A stretch of DNA of 7,296 bases from JBBDWJ01 sp040902925. GTDB taxonomy: Bacteria; Acidobacteriota; Terriglobia; Bryobacterales; UBA6623. The notes under the pieces were generated by a model, which did no database searches, was not told where the DNA came from, and worked only from the letters and a program-made list of their open reading frames with translations. A program made the position numbers and the translations under genes. Position 1 is the stretch's first letter; the number at the start of each line of letters is the position of its first letter. The stretch is taken from NCBI GenBank assembly GCA_040902925.1, contig JBBDWJ010000075.1, forward strand, positions 1-7,296, read 5' to 3'. Below are positions 1 to 7,149 of the stretch, one piece after another.

Positions 1-72
1 AGCGTAGCCAGCACAAGGCTTCGGAAAGAGAACGCCTTCGAACTGGAAATCGCCGCAGGCGATCCCTCCTGA
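1..72 (+). CDS. Possible 3' end of a gene truncated by the window edge
   Basis: Reading from base 1 in the first frame gives 23 sense codons, ending in residues ENAFELEIAAGDPS, then a TGA stop at 70-72. The composition is plausible for a protein C-terminus. The gene would converge on the minus-strand oxidoreductase, whose stop lies about 24 bases further on. No family can be named from so few residues, and a chance open stretch of this length is quite possible. No terminator hairpin is visible between the two stops. Confidence 0.25.
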   Translation, partial: SVASTRLRKENAFELEIAAGDPS

Positions 73-95
73 CCTCTTGCGTCCGACGTGCGGCC

Positions 96-1268
96 CTACA
101 TCTCAACGCGCATCTGGTCGCGGTTCCAGCGCACTTTGCGGCCCTGGCGCACCGAAAGATTGGCCAAGTGCAGCACCAGCGCCGACTGAAAACCGGTTTC
201 GACCGGCGCCAGCGGCGTGGCGCGCGTTCGCACGCACTCCAGGAAATTCTTTACGTGGTCGATGGTGGCCTGTCCGAAGCCGCCCGGCTGCTCCACGTTG
301 ATCGCCGCTGTTTCGGGCTCGCCGCGGGGAAAGACTCGAAGGAACTCGCGGCCCAGATCCATGCGCGCTTCGTCGCCATCGTAGGCGTTGAGCTGGTCGA
401 CCGGCGGCGGATACCGCATCGCCGCGTAGTTGATCGTGAACACCGCCAGAAAATCTTCGGGATACTCCGCCGTGACGACCCACGACTCCGGCATGTCAAC
501 GCCGGGCTTGTGCGGCTTGCCGGCCGCTGCGGTGACGGCTGACGGATAGCCGGCGTCCATGATCATGTGGATGGCGTCGTAGATGTGCGCGCCCTGATCC
601 ATCACGATGCCGCCGGAGTAGTCCGAAAAATCCCGCCAGTTGAAAAACCGCAGCGGGTCTTGCGGAACGGCCGGGGCTGACCCCAGCCACTGCTTCCAAT
701 CCAGAGGGCCTTCAAAGCTTCTCTCCGCCGGACTCAGCCCGGTGTTGAGCCAATAGCTCCGCACCATGCGGACCGTACCAAGCTTGCCTTGACGCCGCAG
801 ATCCCGCGCCTGCTGGTAGAGCTGGTAGCTTCGCCGCTGCATGCCGACCTGCACGATGTTCTTTGACTCGCGCGTCGCCCGCACCAGCTCCACGCCCTCC
901 TCCCAGGTGTGGCAAAGCGGCTTCTCGATGTAGACATCTTTTCCCGCCGCCAGCGCATCGAGCAGCATGCGATGGTGCCAGTGCTCGGGGGTAGCGATGA
1001 TCACGGCGTCGATGTCGTGGTCGCCAAGCAGCTCTTTGTAGTTGCGGTAGGCCTTGGCGCCGCCGCCGGCTTCCGAAAGGCCGCGTTCGAGATTCGGCTC
1101 GTAGATGTCGCACACGGCGCCGGCGGTGACGTCAGGGTCCTGGCGGTGAAAGCGCAGGATGTTGCGGCCGCGGCCTCCACTGCCGATCAGACCCACCACA
1201 ACGCGGTTCGAAGGCGTTTGCGCCATGGCGGCGCCTGTTCCGGCAAGCAGAAAAATGCGTCGGTTCAT
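96..1268 (-). CDS. Gfo/Idh/MocA family oxidoreductase with Tat-like signal
   Basis: This 390-residue protein is probably an NAD(P)-dependent sugar or polyol dehydrogenase; the substrate cannot be told. The N-terminus MNRRIFLLAGTGAAMAQ looks like a short Tat (twin-arginine export) signal: Arg-Arg at 3-4, a hydrophobic run, and an Ala-x-Ala site near 14-16. Export to the periplasm is therefore inferred. The Rossmann half follows, with the dinucleotide-binding loop GLIGSGGRGR (26-35), an acidic residue in VCDIYEP (D54), TPEHWHH (93-99) and the family's EKP motif (115-117, catalytic-type Lys116). The C-terminal half has GGIVMDQGAHIYD (219-231), whose His228 and Asp231 match the usual substrate-site residues. 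The length is normal for secreted members of the family. The start is supported by an AAGGAG ribosome site 8 bases upstream. It is divergent from ttcA and stands alone, without sugar-pathway neighbours in view. Confidence 0.93.
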   Translation of the reverse strand: MNRRIFLLAGTGAAMAQTPSNRVVVGLIGSGGRGRNILRFHRQDPDVTAGAVCDIYEPNLERGLSEAGGGAKAYRNYKELLGDHDIDAVIIATPEHWHHRMLLDALAAGKDVYIEKPLCHTWEEGVELVRATRESKNIVQVGMQRRSYQLYQQARDLRRQGKLGTVRMVRSYWLNTGLSPAERSFEGPLDWKQWLGSAPAVPQDPLRFFNWRDFSDYSGGIVMDQGAHIYDAIHMIMDAGYPSAVTAAAGKPHKPGVDMPESWVVTAEYPEDFLAVFTINYAAMRYPPPVDQLNAYDGDEARMDLGREFLRVFPRGEPETAAINVEQPGGFGQATIDHVKNFLECVRTRATPLAPVETGFQSALVLHLANLSVRQGRKVRWNRDQMRVEM

Positions 1269-1276
1269 GGCTGCTT

Positions 1277-1282
1277 CTCCTT
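1277..1282 (-). promoter_or_regulatory. Shine-Dalgarno site of the oxidoreductase gene
   Basis: The minus strand reads AAGGAG here, 8 bases before the ATG at 1268-1266. This fixes the start that includes the full Tat-like leader. Confidence 0.8.
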
Positions 1283-1313
1283 GTCGAAAGCGGTGGTGAG
1301 GCGTGCGTCCAAG

Positions 1314-1341
1314 CGTAGCGATCGCGTCGCGCAGCGCTACG
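1314..1341. repeat. Inverted repeat in the oxidoreductase leader
   Basis: CGTAGCG (1314-1320) and CGCTACG (1335-1341) are perfect complements around a 14-base GC-rich centre. The repeat sits between a possible minus-strand -10 (TACAAT at 1361-1356) and the oxidoreductase start. It could be a regulator-binding site or a leader hairpin. It could also be chance in GC-rich DNA. Confidence 0.35.
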
Positions 1342-1530
1342 GCGGGAGGCCTAGGATTGTATCATTGTGCCCCCCAAAGCCCGGTTCTGCCGCCGGACGG
1401 TCTTGGAGCGAAGGCGGCTGGCCGCGGCCCGTCCCGGGGCTGTAATCATTTTGTAACGCACGCCTTTTGAAGTCTCTAACTGATTTCGCCGGCTTCCAGC
1501 AGGCATGGCGTATTGCCACGGCTACGACGT

Positions 1531-1536
1531 TATAAT
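1531..1536 (+). promoter_or_regulatory. Consensus -10 element, probable ttcA promoter
   Basis: A perfect TATAAT lies 88 bases before the preferred ttcA start. No good -35 hexamer is found at 16-18 bases: a TTGCCA at 1513-1518 is only 12 bases away. If this is the promoter, transcription would begin near 1543. That rules out in-frame start codons further upstream, such as 1505. Confidence 0.5.
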
Positions 1537-1624
1537 CAAACTTGATTTGCGGCATCTGCTTGCGGCGCCTCGGTCCGGGCCAACCGTCTCCGCGCCGCGG
1601 ATGTTCCCTCGCTTAGCCTTCCTC

Positions 1625-2428
1625 ATGAATTTGGAAAAGACACTGCTGCGGCGCGTCGGCAAGGCCATTGCCGATTACAAAATGATTCGGCCGGGTGACC
1701 ACATCGCTGTCGGCGTATCGGGCGGCAAGGATTCTCTTGCGCTGTTGGATGCCCTGGTGCTGCTCCAAAAGCGCGCGCCCGTCCAGTTCACGATGCATGC
1801 GTTCACGGTCGAGCAGGGTAAATTTCTGCGGCCCATCGAGCCGCTGGCCGAGTATCTGAAAGCACGCGAGATTCCGTGGACTTATTACCGCGATGAACCG
1901 TCCTTCGAGTTGCTGGAGGAACAGCCCGACCATGGCTGTGACCTTTGCAGCCGCTACCGCAGGCGGGCCGTCTACGACATCGCGCTGTCGCTCGGCGCGA
2001 ACGTTGTTGCTCTGGGGCACACGGCGGATGATTTCTGCGAGTCGCTGCTGCGCAATACGCTCTACACGGGCAAGCTCAGCGCGCTGCCCGCGATCACCTG
2101 GTCGAAGTTGAAGGATTTCCGTTTGATTCGGCCTCTGGTCTATGTCTCGGAAGAAATCACGCGCGGCTACACCGAACAGTGCGGCATGCCCATCACGCCA
2201 TGCGTCTGCTCGCACCGCACCGGAACCGTACGCCGGAATCTGCGCGAGTTCCTGCACGAACTGCAGCAGGAAAATCCCCACGTGATGGAGAATGTGCTGA
2301 CCGCGATGGGCAACGTCGATACGGCGCGGTTGCTGGATCGCCGCTTTTTGGATTTGGGTGAAGAGAGCGGCTCGGCCGCGGAGAAACCGGCCAATCCCCT
2401 GCCGATTCTCGTCGAAGAAACTCTGTAA
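1625..2428 (+). CDS. ttcA: tRNA 2-thiocytidine(32) synthetase TtcA
   Basis: TtcA replaces the oxygen of cytidine-32 in certain tRNAs with sulfur, using ATP and a 4Fe-4S cluster in the cytoplasm. From this ATG the protein has 267 residues and opens MNLEKTLLRRVGKAIADY, which lines up with the start of the known family. The PP-loop ATP-binding motif SGGKDS is at 32-37. The first cysteine pair CDLC is at 105-108, and GHTADDFCESLLRN begins at 131. The late cysteine region PCVCSHR has Cys193 and Cys195. Family members usually have CxxC at this late site; here it is CxC, though the first Cys, which helps hold the cluster in the E. coli enzyme, is kept. An in-frame ATG at 1601 would add MFPRLAFL. Neither start has a clear ribosome site, and 1625 is chosen on homology. 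The next gene follows 141 bases later on the same strand with no terminator between, so cotranscription is possible. Confidence 0.93.
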   Translation: MNLEKTLLRRVGKAIADYKMIRPGDHIAVGVSGGKDSLALLDALVLLQKRAPVQFTMHAFTVEQGKFLRPIEPLAEYLKAREIPWTYYRDEPSFELLEEQPDHGCDLCSRYRRRAVYDIALSLGANVVALGHTADDFCESLLRNTLYTGKLSALPAITWSKLKDFRLIRPLVYVSEEITRGYTEQCGMPITPCVCSHRTGTVRRNLREFLHELQQENPHVMENVLTAMGNVDTARLLDRRFLDLGEESGSAAEKPANPLPILVEETL

Positions 2429-2569
2429 ACGTTCAGCGGATATGCATGCAATGGTGGATCCCGCGCTGCGGCAGCCGGAGCGGCCTTGGGATGGGCCCCG
2501 TTTCCGCCGGCGCGCGGGCGCGGCGTTCGTCCGCTCCCACCGTGGTTCGACACGATTCAGGCGGCCGCT

Positions 2570-3742
2570 ATGAGGGTTGACTCCGCCGAGCCACGCGGGG
2601 CTGAGCCTTCCCAGGCCCTTGATACGTTGCGCAAGGTCTTAACCGTACTCTTTCTCCTTTTCGTTTTTCTGATGGGCGTGAAAGGTCTCGGCGGCGGCTT
2701 CAAGCTGCTTGGCCACGACCTGCTGGAAGCGTTTTTTTCCGCCACCGAGAATCCCTTCATCGGCCTGATGATCGGCATTCTCAGCACGACTCTGGTGCAG
2801 AGCTCGTCGGTTTCCACGTCGATGATTGTCGGCTTGGTTGCGGCGCCGGAAAACCCGCTGCCGGTGGCCAACGCGGTGCCGATGATCATGGGCACCAACA
2901 TCGGCACTACCGTCACCAACACGATCGTCGCGCTAGGGCACCTCGGCCGCAAGGAAGAGTTCCGGCGCGCCTTCGCCGTAGCTACTTGCCACGATTTTTT
3001 CAACTTCATCACCGTGGCCGTGCTGCTTGTCGTCGAGCTGACAACCGGGTACCTGCACCACGCCGCCTCATGGATCACATCGTCGATCGGGGGCGTGAGC
3101 GGTGTCGAATACGAGAGCCCGTTCGACAGCGTCCTCAAGGTCGGCTTGGGACCCATCGAGAGCTTGAGCCAGTGGGCTTTCGAGTCTCCGCAGGCCCAAG
3201 GGCTGCTGATGATCGGGTTCAGCGCGGTGTTCATCTTTGGCGCTCTGGTTCTTCTCGTCAGGACCATGCGGACCGCGATGCAAACTCGCGTCGAGGCTTC
3301 TCTGAACCGGCTTCTCGGCCGCAGCGCGGCCTTCTCGTTCGTTTTGGGTATCGTCGTCACGGTCATGGTTCAGTCGAGCTCAATCACGACCTCGTTGCTG
3401 GTGCCGCTGGCCGGCGCCGGCCTCATTACTTTGCCGCAGGCGTTTCCGGTTACGCTGGGCGCCAACATCGGCACGACCGTGACCGCGTTGCTGGCGTCGA
3501 TGGCGGTTTCCGGCGCCAATGCGCAGGCAGGGGTCACGATCGCCCTGGTGCATTTTCTGTTCAACATTACGGGCACCCTGATGATTTACCCGGTCAAGGC
3601 AGTCCGAGCCATACCTCTCAAGCTGGCCCAAGGATTGGCGGATATAGCCGTCAACTCGCGGCAGTGGGCGCTCCTTTATGTGATCGTTCTCTTCTACGGC
3701 CTGCCGGCGCTTTTTGCCTTTGCGGATCGGTTGTTCGGTTGA
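2570..3742 (+). CDS. Na+/phosphate cotransporter family membrane protein
   Basis: This 390-residue inner-membrane protein belongs to the Na/Pi cotransporter (PNaS, SLC34-like) family, which couples sodium to phosphate uptake; some bacterial members may export phosphate. The diagnostic inverted duplication is plain. Half one has VQSSS (76-80) and GTNIGTTVT (108-116). Half two has VQSSS (267-271) and GANIGTTVT (298-306). HDFFNF (141-146) is echoed by HFLFNI (328-333). Hydrophobic segments run from about 23-40 to 365-385. The protein ends soon after the second half, so it lacks the PhoU-like C-terminal domain of larger relatives. ATG 2570 has a weak AGGCGG ribosome site 5 bases upstream. An earlier in-frame ATG at 2486 would add a Pro/Arg-rich stretch unlike a membrane protein N-terminus. 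No pst or pho genes are nearby, so the role in phosphate supply is inferred from family alone. Confidence 0.9.
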   Translation: MRVDSAEPRGAEPSQALDTLRKVLTVLFLLFVFLMGVKGLGGGFKLLGHDLLEAFFSATENPFIGLMIGILSTTLVQSSSVSTSMIVGLVAAPENPLPVANAVPMIMGTNIGTTVTNTIVALGHLGRKEEFRRAFAVATCHDFFNFITVAVLLVVELTTGYLHHAASWITSSIGGVSGVEYESPFDSVLKVGLGPIESLSQWAFESPQAQGLLMIGFSAVFIFGALVLLVRTMRTAMQTRVEASLNRLLGRSAAFSFVLGIVVTVMVQSSSITTSLLVPLAGAGLITLPQAFPVTLGANIGTTVTALLASMAVSGANAQAGVTIALVHFLFNITGTLMIYPVKAVRAIPLKLAQGLADIAVNSRQWALLYVIVLFYGLPALFAFADRLFG

Positions 3743-3808
3743 ATACTAAGATTGGCCCTCTTTCCCGCCGCTATTCGTCACGAGTCCCGGCTACGAAGCT
3801 TCCACCTC

Positions 3809-3986
3809 CGTAAGTAGGTAGGTCCGCACCAGAGAACCCAGGCGGCCGGAAACCGCCGGCTTGGCGGGAGCTTCGCCACATGGAAGCCGCACGCGGACGA
3901 TAAGTATCTGGTAGGTTAGATGCTTACGCGACGGCACAGAAAGGGAACCGAGTGCAGTGAAAGGCCGTCAAACGACCTATTGTCGT
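3809..3986 (+). ncRNA. Candidate structured RNA of unknown family
   Basis: Hand folding of the + strand gives these helices: (a) GTCCGC 3822-3827 with GCGGAC 3893-3898, closing a junction; (b) inside it GGCGG 3841-3845 with CCGCC 3853-3857; (c) GGCTT 3858-3862 with AAGCC 3884-3888, extended by GGCG 3863-3866 with CGCC 3874-3877; (d) a 9-bp hairpin 3901-3909 with 3918-3926, loop GGTAGGTT; (e) GACGGC 3930-3935 with GCCGTC 3964-3969 around a GA-rich loop; (f) ACGAC 3972-3976 with GTCGT 3982-3986. The unpaired parts are purine-rich (AGAGAACCCA, AGAAAGGGAACC, AGTGAAAG), as in folded RNAs. The + strand is preferred because of these loops and a G-U pair in helix d. It may be a free RNA, a riboswitch-like leader of the next gene, or remains of a ribozyme. 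I compared it from memory with cobalamin, SAM, TPP and c-di-GMP riboswitches, RNase P, tmRNA, SRP RNA and group I/II introns and found no convincing match. Confidence 0.42.
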
Positions 3987-4009
3987 GGCGCTCAACTTTG
4001 CCGTATCAT
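3980..4009 (+). promoter_or_regulatory. Possible sigma-70 promoter before the 209-residue gene
   Basis: TTGTCG (3980-3985) and TATCAT (4004-4009) are separated by 18 bases. The -10 matches consensus at five of six positions and the -35 at four. Transcription would start near 4016, giving an 80-base leader that includes the hairpin at 4028-4045. The -35 overlaps the last helix of the candidate RNA. If this promoter is real, the RNA may be a separate transcript rather than the gene's leader. Confidence 0.4.
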
Positions 4010-4027
4010 GCTCTCAACGTAGTGTTT

Positions 4028-4045
4028 CGGTAACCGCGGTTGCCG
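4028..4045 (+). repeat. 7-bp hairpin in the leader of the 209-residue gene
   Basis: CGGTAAC (4028-4034) pairs with GTTGCCG (4039-4045), with one wobble on the + strand, around the loop CGCG. No T-run follows, so it is not an intrinsic terminator. As a near-palindrome of 18 bases just downstream of a promoter candidate it could be an operator or an mRNA stability or attenuation element. Confidence 0.4.
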
Positions 4046-4086
4046 GTTAGCTCGTCGTATAGAGTAGTTCTGATTCACCCAGGTTC

Positions 4087-4090
4087 GGAG
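4087..4090 (+). promoter_or_regulatory. Shine-Dalgarno site of the 209-residue gene
   Basis: GGAG lies 7 bases before the ATG at 4098. This supports the + strand frame over the overlapping open frame on the other strand. Confidence 0.55.
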
Positions 4091-4097
4091 CCAGGGA

Positions 4098-4727
4098 ATG
4101 GAGATCATCGGGAATCGAAAGTTCGTTGAGATCCCGGGCGACAGCATTCACGAGCTGCCTCCGCTGCTGCTCAAGGCTCTCACCGAGCGCTCGGCACAGG
4201 AACTGCTGAATCGCGCCGAGAACATGGTTGAGGCGGATGCCTTGATCGCGGACTCGGTCGACGATCGCTGGGAACCGGACGGCTCGTTCGCGCACCGCCG
4301 GGCCGGCCTGGCTTTGAATCTGGCCGAGCAATATCAGCACTTTCTCAACCACTGGTGCTGGGGCGAATCGATCCTCGAATGGATCCGGCAGTGCGAGATC
4401 ACCTTCGAGCGTAAACCCAATTTGCGTGTTCTTCTGAAGCCCGACGTATGGCCCCACGCCGGCCGGTCGAGCTTCGTGACCCTGCTCTCGGACAAGCGGG
4501 TGCCGCCCAAGCCCGTGAGTCTCGAGACAGCGGTAGGCCATAGGCTGACCTTCCGGCAACCGCCGCCGATCGACTTTTTCTCCGACCAATTTTTGTTCTT
4601 CTTGAACGCCTCGGTCGCCGCAAATGCTTATCTGACTTGGTCTACGGCCTCGGGCGCCGCCGCCGCCTCATTGCCGCCGGAGCGCTTCCATTTCCTGGTG
4701 ATGGGGACCGAGATTAAGCAAGTCTAG
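4098..4727 (+). CDS. Protein of unknown function, 209 residues
   Basis: I do not recognise this protein. It looks soluble: no signal peptide and no clear membrane helix. The N-terminal 55 residues are amphipathic and acidic (HELPPLLLKALTERSAQELLNRAENMVEADALIADSVDD). A His/Trp-rich patch follows (EQYQHFLNHWCWGESILEWIRQCE, about 78-100), with one Cys at 87 and one at 99. The middle has LLKPDVWPHAGRSSF (112-126). The C-terminal part is aromatic, then Ala-rich (FFSDQFLFFLN, 160-170; ASGAAAASLPPERF, 184-197). No catalytic motif stands out. Synonymous positions are GC-rich as in the neighbours, and a GGAG ribosome site precedes it, so it is probably a real gene. A 180-residue open frame on the opposite strand (4589-4047) is treated as its shadow. 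It follows the structured non-coding stretch and converges with groEL. Confidence 0.68.
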   Translation: MEIIGNRKFVEIPGDSIHELPPLLLKALTERSAQELLNRAENMVEADALIADSVDDRWEPDGSFAHRRAGLALNLAEQYQHFLNHWCWGESILEWIRQCEITFERKPNLRVLLKPDVWPHAGRSSFVTLLSDKRVPPKPVSLETAVGHRLTFRQPPPIDFFSDQFLFFLNASVAANAYLTWSTASGAAAASLPPERFHFLVMGTEIKQV

Positions 4728-4731
4728 CAAT

Positions 4732-4763
4732 CCCCGCTCATCCGGCAACGAGCGCGCGCGGGG
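4732..4763. repeat. GC-rich hairpin after the 209-residue gene
   Basis: CCCCGC (4732-4737) pairs with GCGGGG (4758-4763). It begins 5 bases after the stop codon, where a terminator would be expected, but no T-run follows. CGCTC (4735-4739) could instead pair with GAGCG (4750-4754). It may help end or protect the transcript; this is not certain. Confidence 0.35.
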
Positions 4764-4821
4764 ACCGTCACCTGACGCCAACGGTCGCTCTTCCGCCATG
4801 ACGTTGAGGCCGCGCGGCTAT

Positions 4822-4879
4822 CCCAACCGGCGCTGCGCGCCCCCAACCGCCACTGCACCCCCAACCGGCACGGCGCACC
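4822..4879. repeat. Three imperfect tandem copies of a 18-20 base unit
   Basis: CCCAACC begins at 4822, 4842 and 4860. Each copy continues with a related GC-rich tail ending in GCGCC, GCACC and GCGCACC respectively. The unit lengths are 20, 18 and 20 bases. The array lies between two converging genes, just beyond the groEL terminator. Confidence 0.6.
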
Positions 4880-4890
4880 GCCCGTCCCTC

Positions 4891-4930
4891 AAAAAAGAAA
4901 GCCGGCCCAACCCAAATGGGTCGGACCGGC
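4891..4930 (-). terminator. Intrinsic terminator of the groES-groEL operon
   Basis: On the minus strand a 13-bp stem (4930-4918 with 4913-4901, loop of 4 bases) is followed by TTTCTTTTTT (4900-4891). It begins 31 bases after the groEL stop. Two positions that mismatch in + strand RNA become U-G and G-U pairs in minus-strand RNA, and only the minus side has a T-run. The element is therefore directional and serves groEL, not the converging gene. Confidence 0.92.
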
Positions 4931-4961
4931 CTTGTAGAAATTCAGAATCGAGTCGCGGAGT

Positions 4962-6587
<1,626 letters not shown>

Positions 6588-6609
6588 TTACTGTCTCTCC
6601 TTTTATTGC

Positions 6610-6936
6610 TTAAGCAGCTTTGCCTTTTTTCGATTTCTTTGCATCGCCGCTTTCCAGCACGGCGAGAACTTCGTCCTCACGCAGAATGAGGTACTCATGG
6701 CCGTCAACGTTGACGTCGTTGCCGCCGTATTTGCCGAACAGAATGCGGTCGCCGGCCTGAACATCAAGCGGTACGATCTCGCCTTTTTCGTTGCGCTTGC
6801 CGTTCCCGGCAGCCACCACGGTGCCTTGTTGCGGCTTCTCTTTTGCGGAGTCTGGAATGATGATTCCACCTTTTTTTGTTTCGGCTTCCTCGACGCGCTC
6901 GACGAGCAACCGATCGTGCAGGGGTCGCAGTTTCAC
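6610..6936 (-). CDS. groES: Co-chaperonin GroES (10 kDa)
   Basis: GroES is the seven-subunit lid of the GroEL chamber. The 108 residues begin MKLRPLHDRLLVERVEEAETKKGG; the mobile loop that docks on GroEL spans about 19-38 (ETKKGGIIIPDSAKEKPQQG), with the hydrophobic III at 25-27. The core continues with DRILFGKYGGNDVNVDGHEYLILREDEVLAVLE. Most relatives stop near here, at about 95-100 residues. This one adds a Lys-rich tail, GDAKKSKKGKAA. The start codon is GTG (6936-6934), not ATG, and is fixed by a perfect GGAGGT ribosome site 8 bases upstream and by homology. groEL follows after 22 bases, so one transcript is expected. Confidence 0.97.
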   Translation of the reverse strand: MKLRPLHDRLLVERVEEAETKKGGIIIPDSAKEKPQQGTVVAAGNGKRNEKGEIVPLDVQAGDRILFGKYGGNDVNVDGHEYLILREDEVLAVLESGDAKKSKKGKAA

Positions 6937-6944
6937 TTCTATGT

Positions 6945-6950
6945 ACCTCC
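6945..6950 (-). promoter_or_regulatory. Shine-Dalgarno site of groES, fixes a GTG start
   Basis: The minus strand reads GGAGGT, a full anti-16S match, 8 bases before GTG at 6936. No in-frame ATG competes nearby, so the GTG start is well supported. Confidence 0.9.
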
Positions 6951-7049
6951 GTCCTTCTTGCTTACTCTTGAAACCAGATCCGAGATGGATCGAGGAACGA
7001 GCTGAGTAGGGATTTCGCGAGCAGATTCTTACGCAAGCTCTAACAAGCC

Positions 7050-7079
7050 AGCTTACCGGGCGGCTTTTCGGCCTGTCAA
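7050..7079 (-). promoter_or_regulatory. Probable groES-groEL promoter
   Basis: The minus strand shows a perfect TTGACA (7079-7074), an 18-base spacer and TAAGCT (7055-7050), which keeps the three most conserved -10 bases (T, A and the final T). Transcription would begin near 7042, leaving a leader of about 105 bases. A second weaker pair, TTGTTT then TAAGTT, lies just upstream. I see no CIRCE element (TTAGCACTC, 9 bases, GAGTGCTAA) and no clear sigma-32 type promoter. Heat control, if present, therefore uses another signal or acts from outside the window. Confidence 0.55.
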
Positions 7080-7149
7080 CTTAGCGTGATCTTTAGAACA
7101 GAAACAACAATTTATGGTTTAGTGCAAAGCGACCGGCTTCGGGCAAGTG

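Larger units (their letters stand above)
1269..1600. other. Divergent intergenic region between the oxidoreductase and ttcA
   Basis: No protein gene is supported here; the open frames are short and lack ribosome sites. It must hold the promoters of both flanking genes. On the + strand TATAAT at 1531-1536 is a good -10 for ttcA. On the minus strand TACAAT (complement of 1356-1361) could be a -10 for the oxidoreductase, giving a leader of about 80 bases, but no -35 match sits at the right distance. A 7-bp inverted repeat (1314-1341) falls inside that leader. The rest is GC-rich sequence with no further structure that I can support. Confidence 0.5.
3743..4097. other. Intergenic region rich in RNA-like structure
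   Basis: About 355 bases without a supported protein gene. The first 65 bases (3743-3808) show no clear feature. The middle (3809-3986) holds nested inverted repeats described as a candidate structured RNA. After it come a plausible sigma-70 promoter (3980-4009), a strong 7-bp hairpin (4028-4045) and the ribosome site of the next gene. No U-tract terminator for the phosphate transporter gene is visible on the + strand. Confidence 0.6.

Noticed and set aside
1505..1624. N-terminal extension of ttcA to ATG 1505
   Set aside because: It would run through the TATAAT promoter element and adds 40 residues not found in the family.
2486..2569. N-terminal extension of the phosphate transporter to ATG 2486
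   Set aside because: The extra residues are Pro/Arg-rich and unlike the family, and no ribosome site precedes that ATG. It cannot be fully excluded.
3743..3808. Terminator after the phosphate transporter gene
   Set aside because: There are no stem and T-run on the + strand; only weak short complementarity is present.
3940..3969. Cobalamin riboswitch-like AAAGGGAACC-GTG stretch
   Set aside because: The GGGAA and GTG order hints at the B12 core, but the needed P4 pairing, the CCCGCCACTG-type box and the rest of the core are missing.
3957..4022. 21-residue frame starting GTG within the structured stretch
   Set aside because: There is no ribosome site, it overlaps the RNA helices, and its composition is not protein-like.
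4047..4589. 180-residue open frame on the minus strand
   Set aside because: It overlaps the + strand 209-residue gene codon for codon. The + strand frame has the ribosome site and a natural codon pattern, so this is a shadow.
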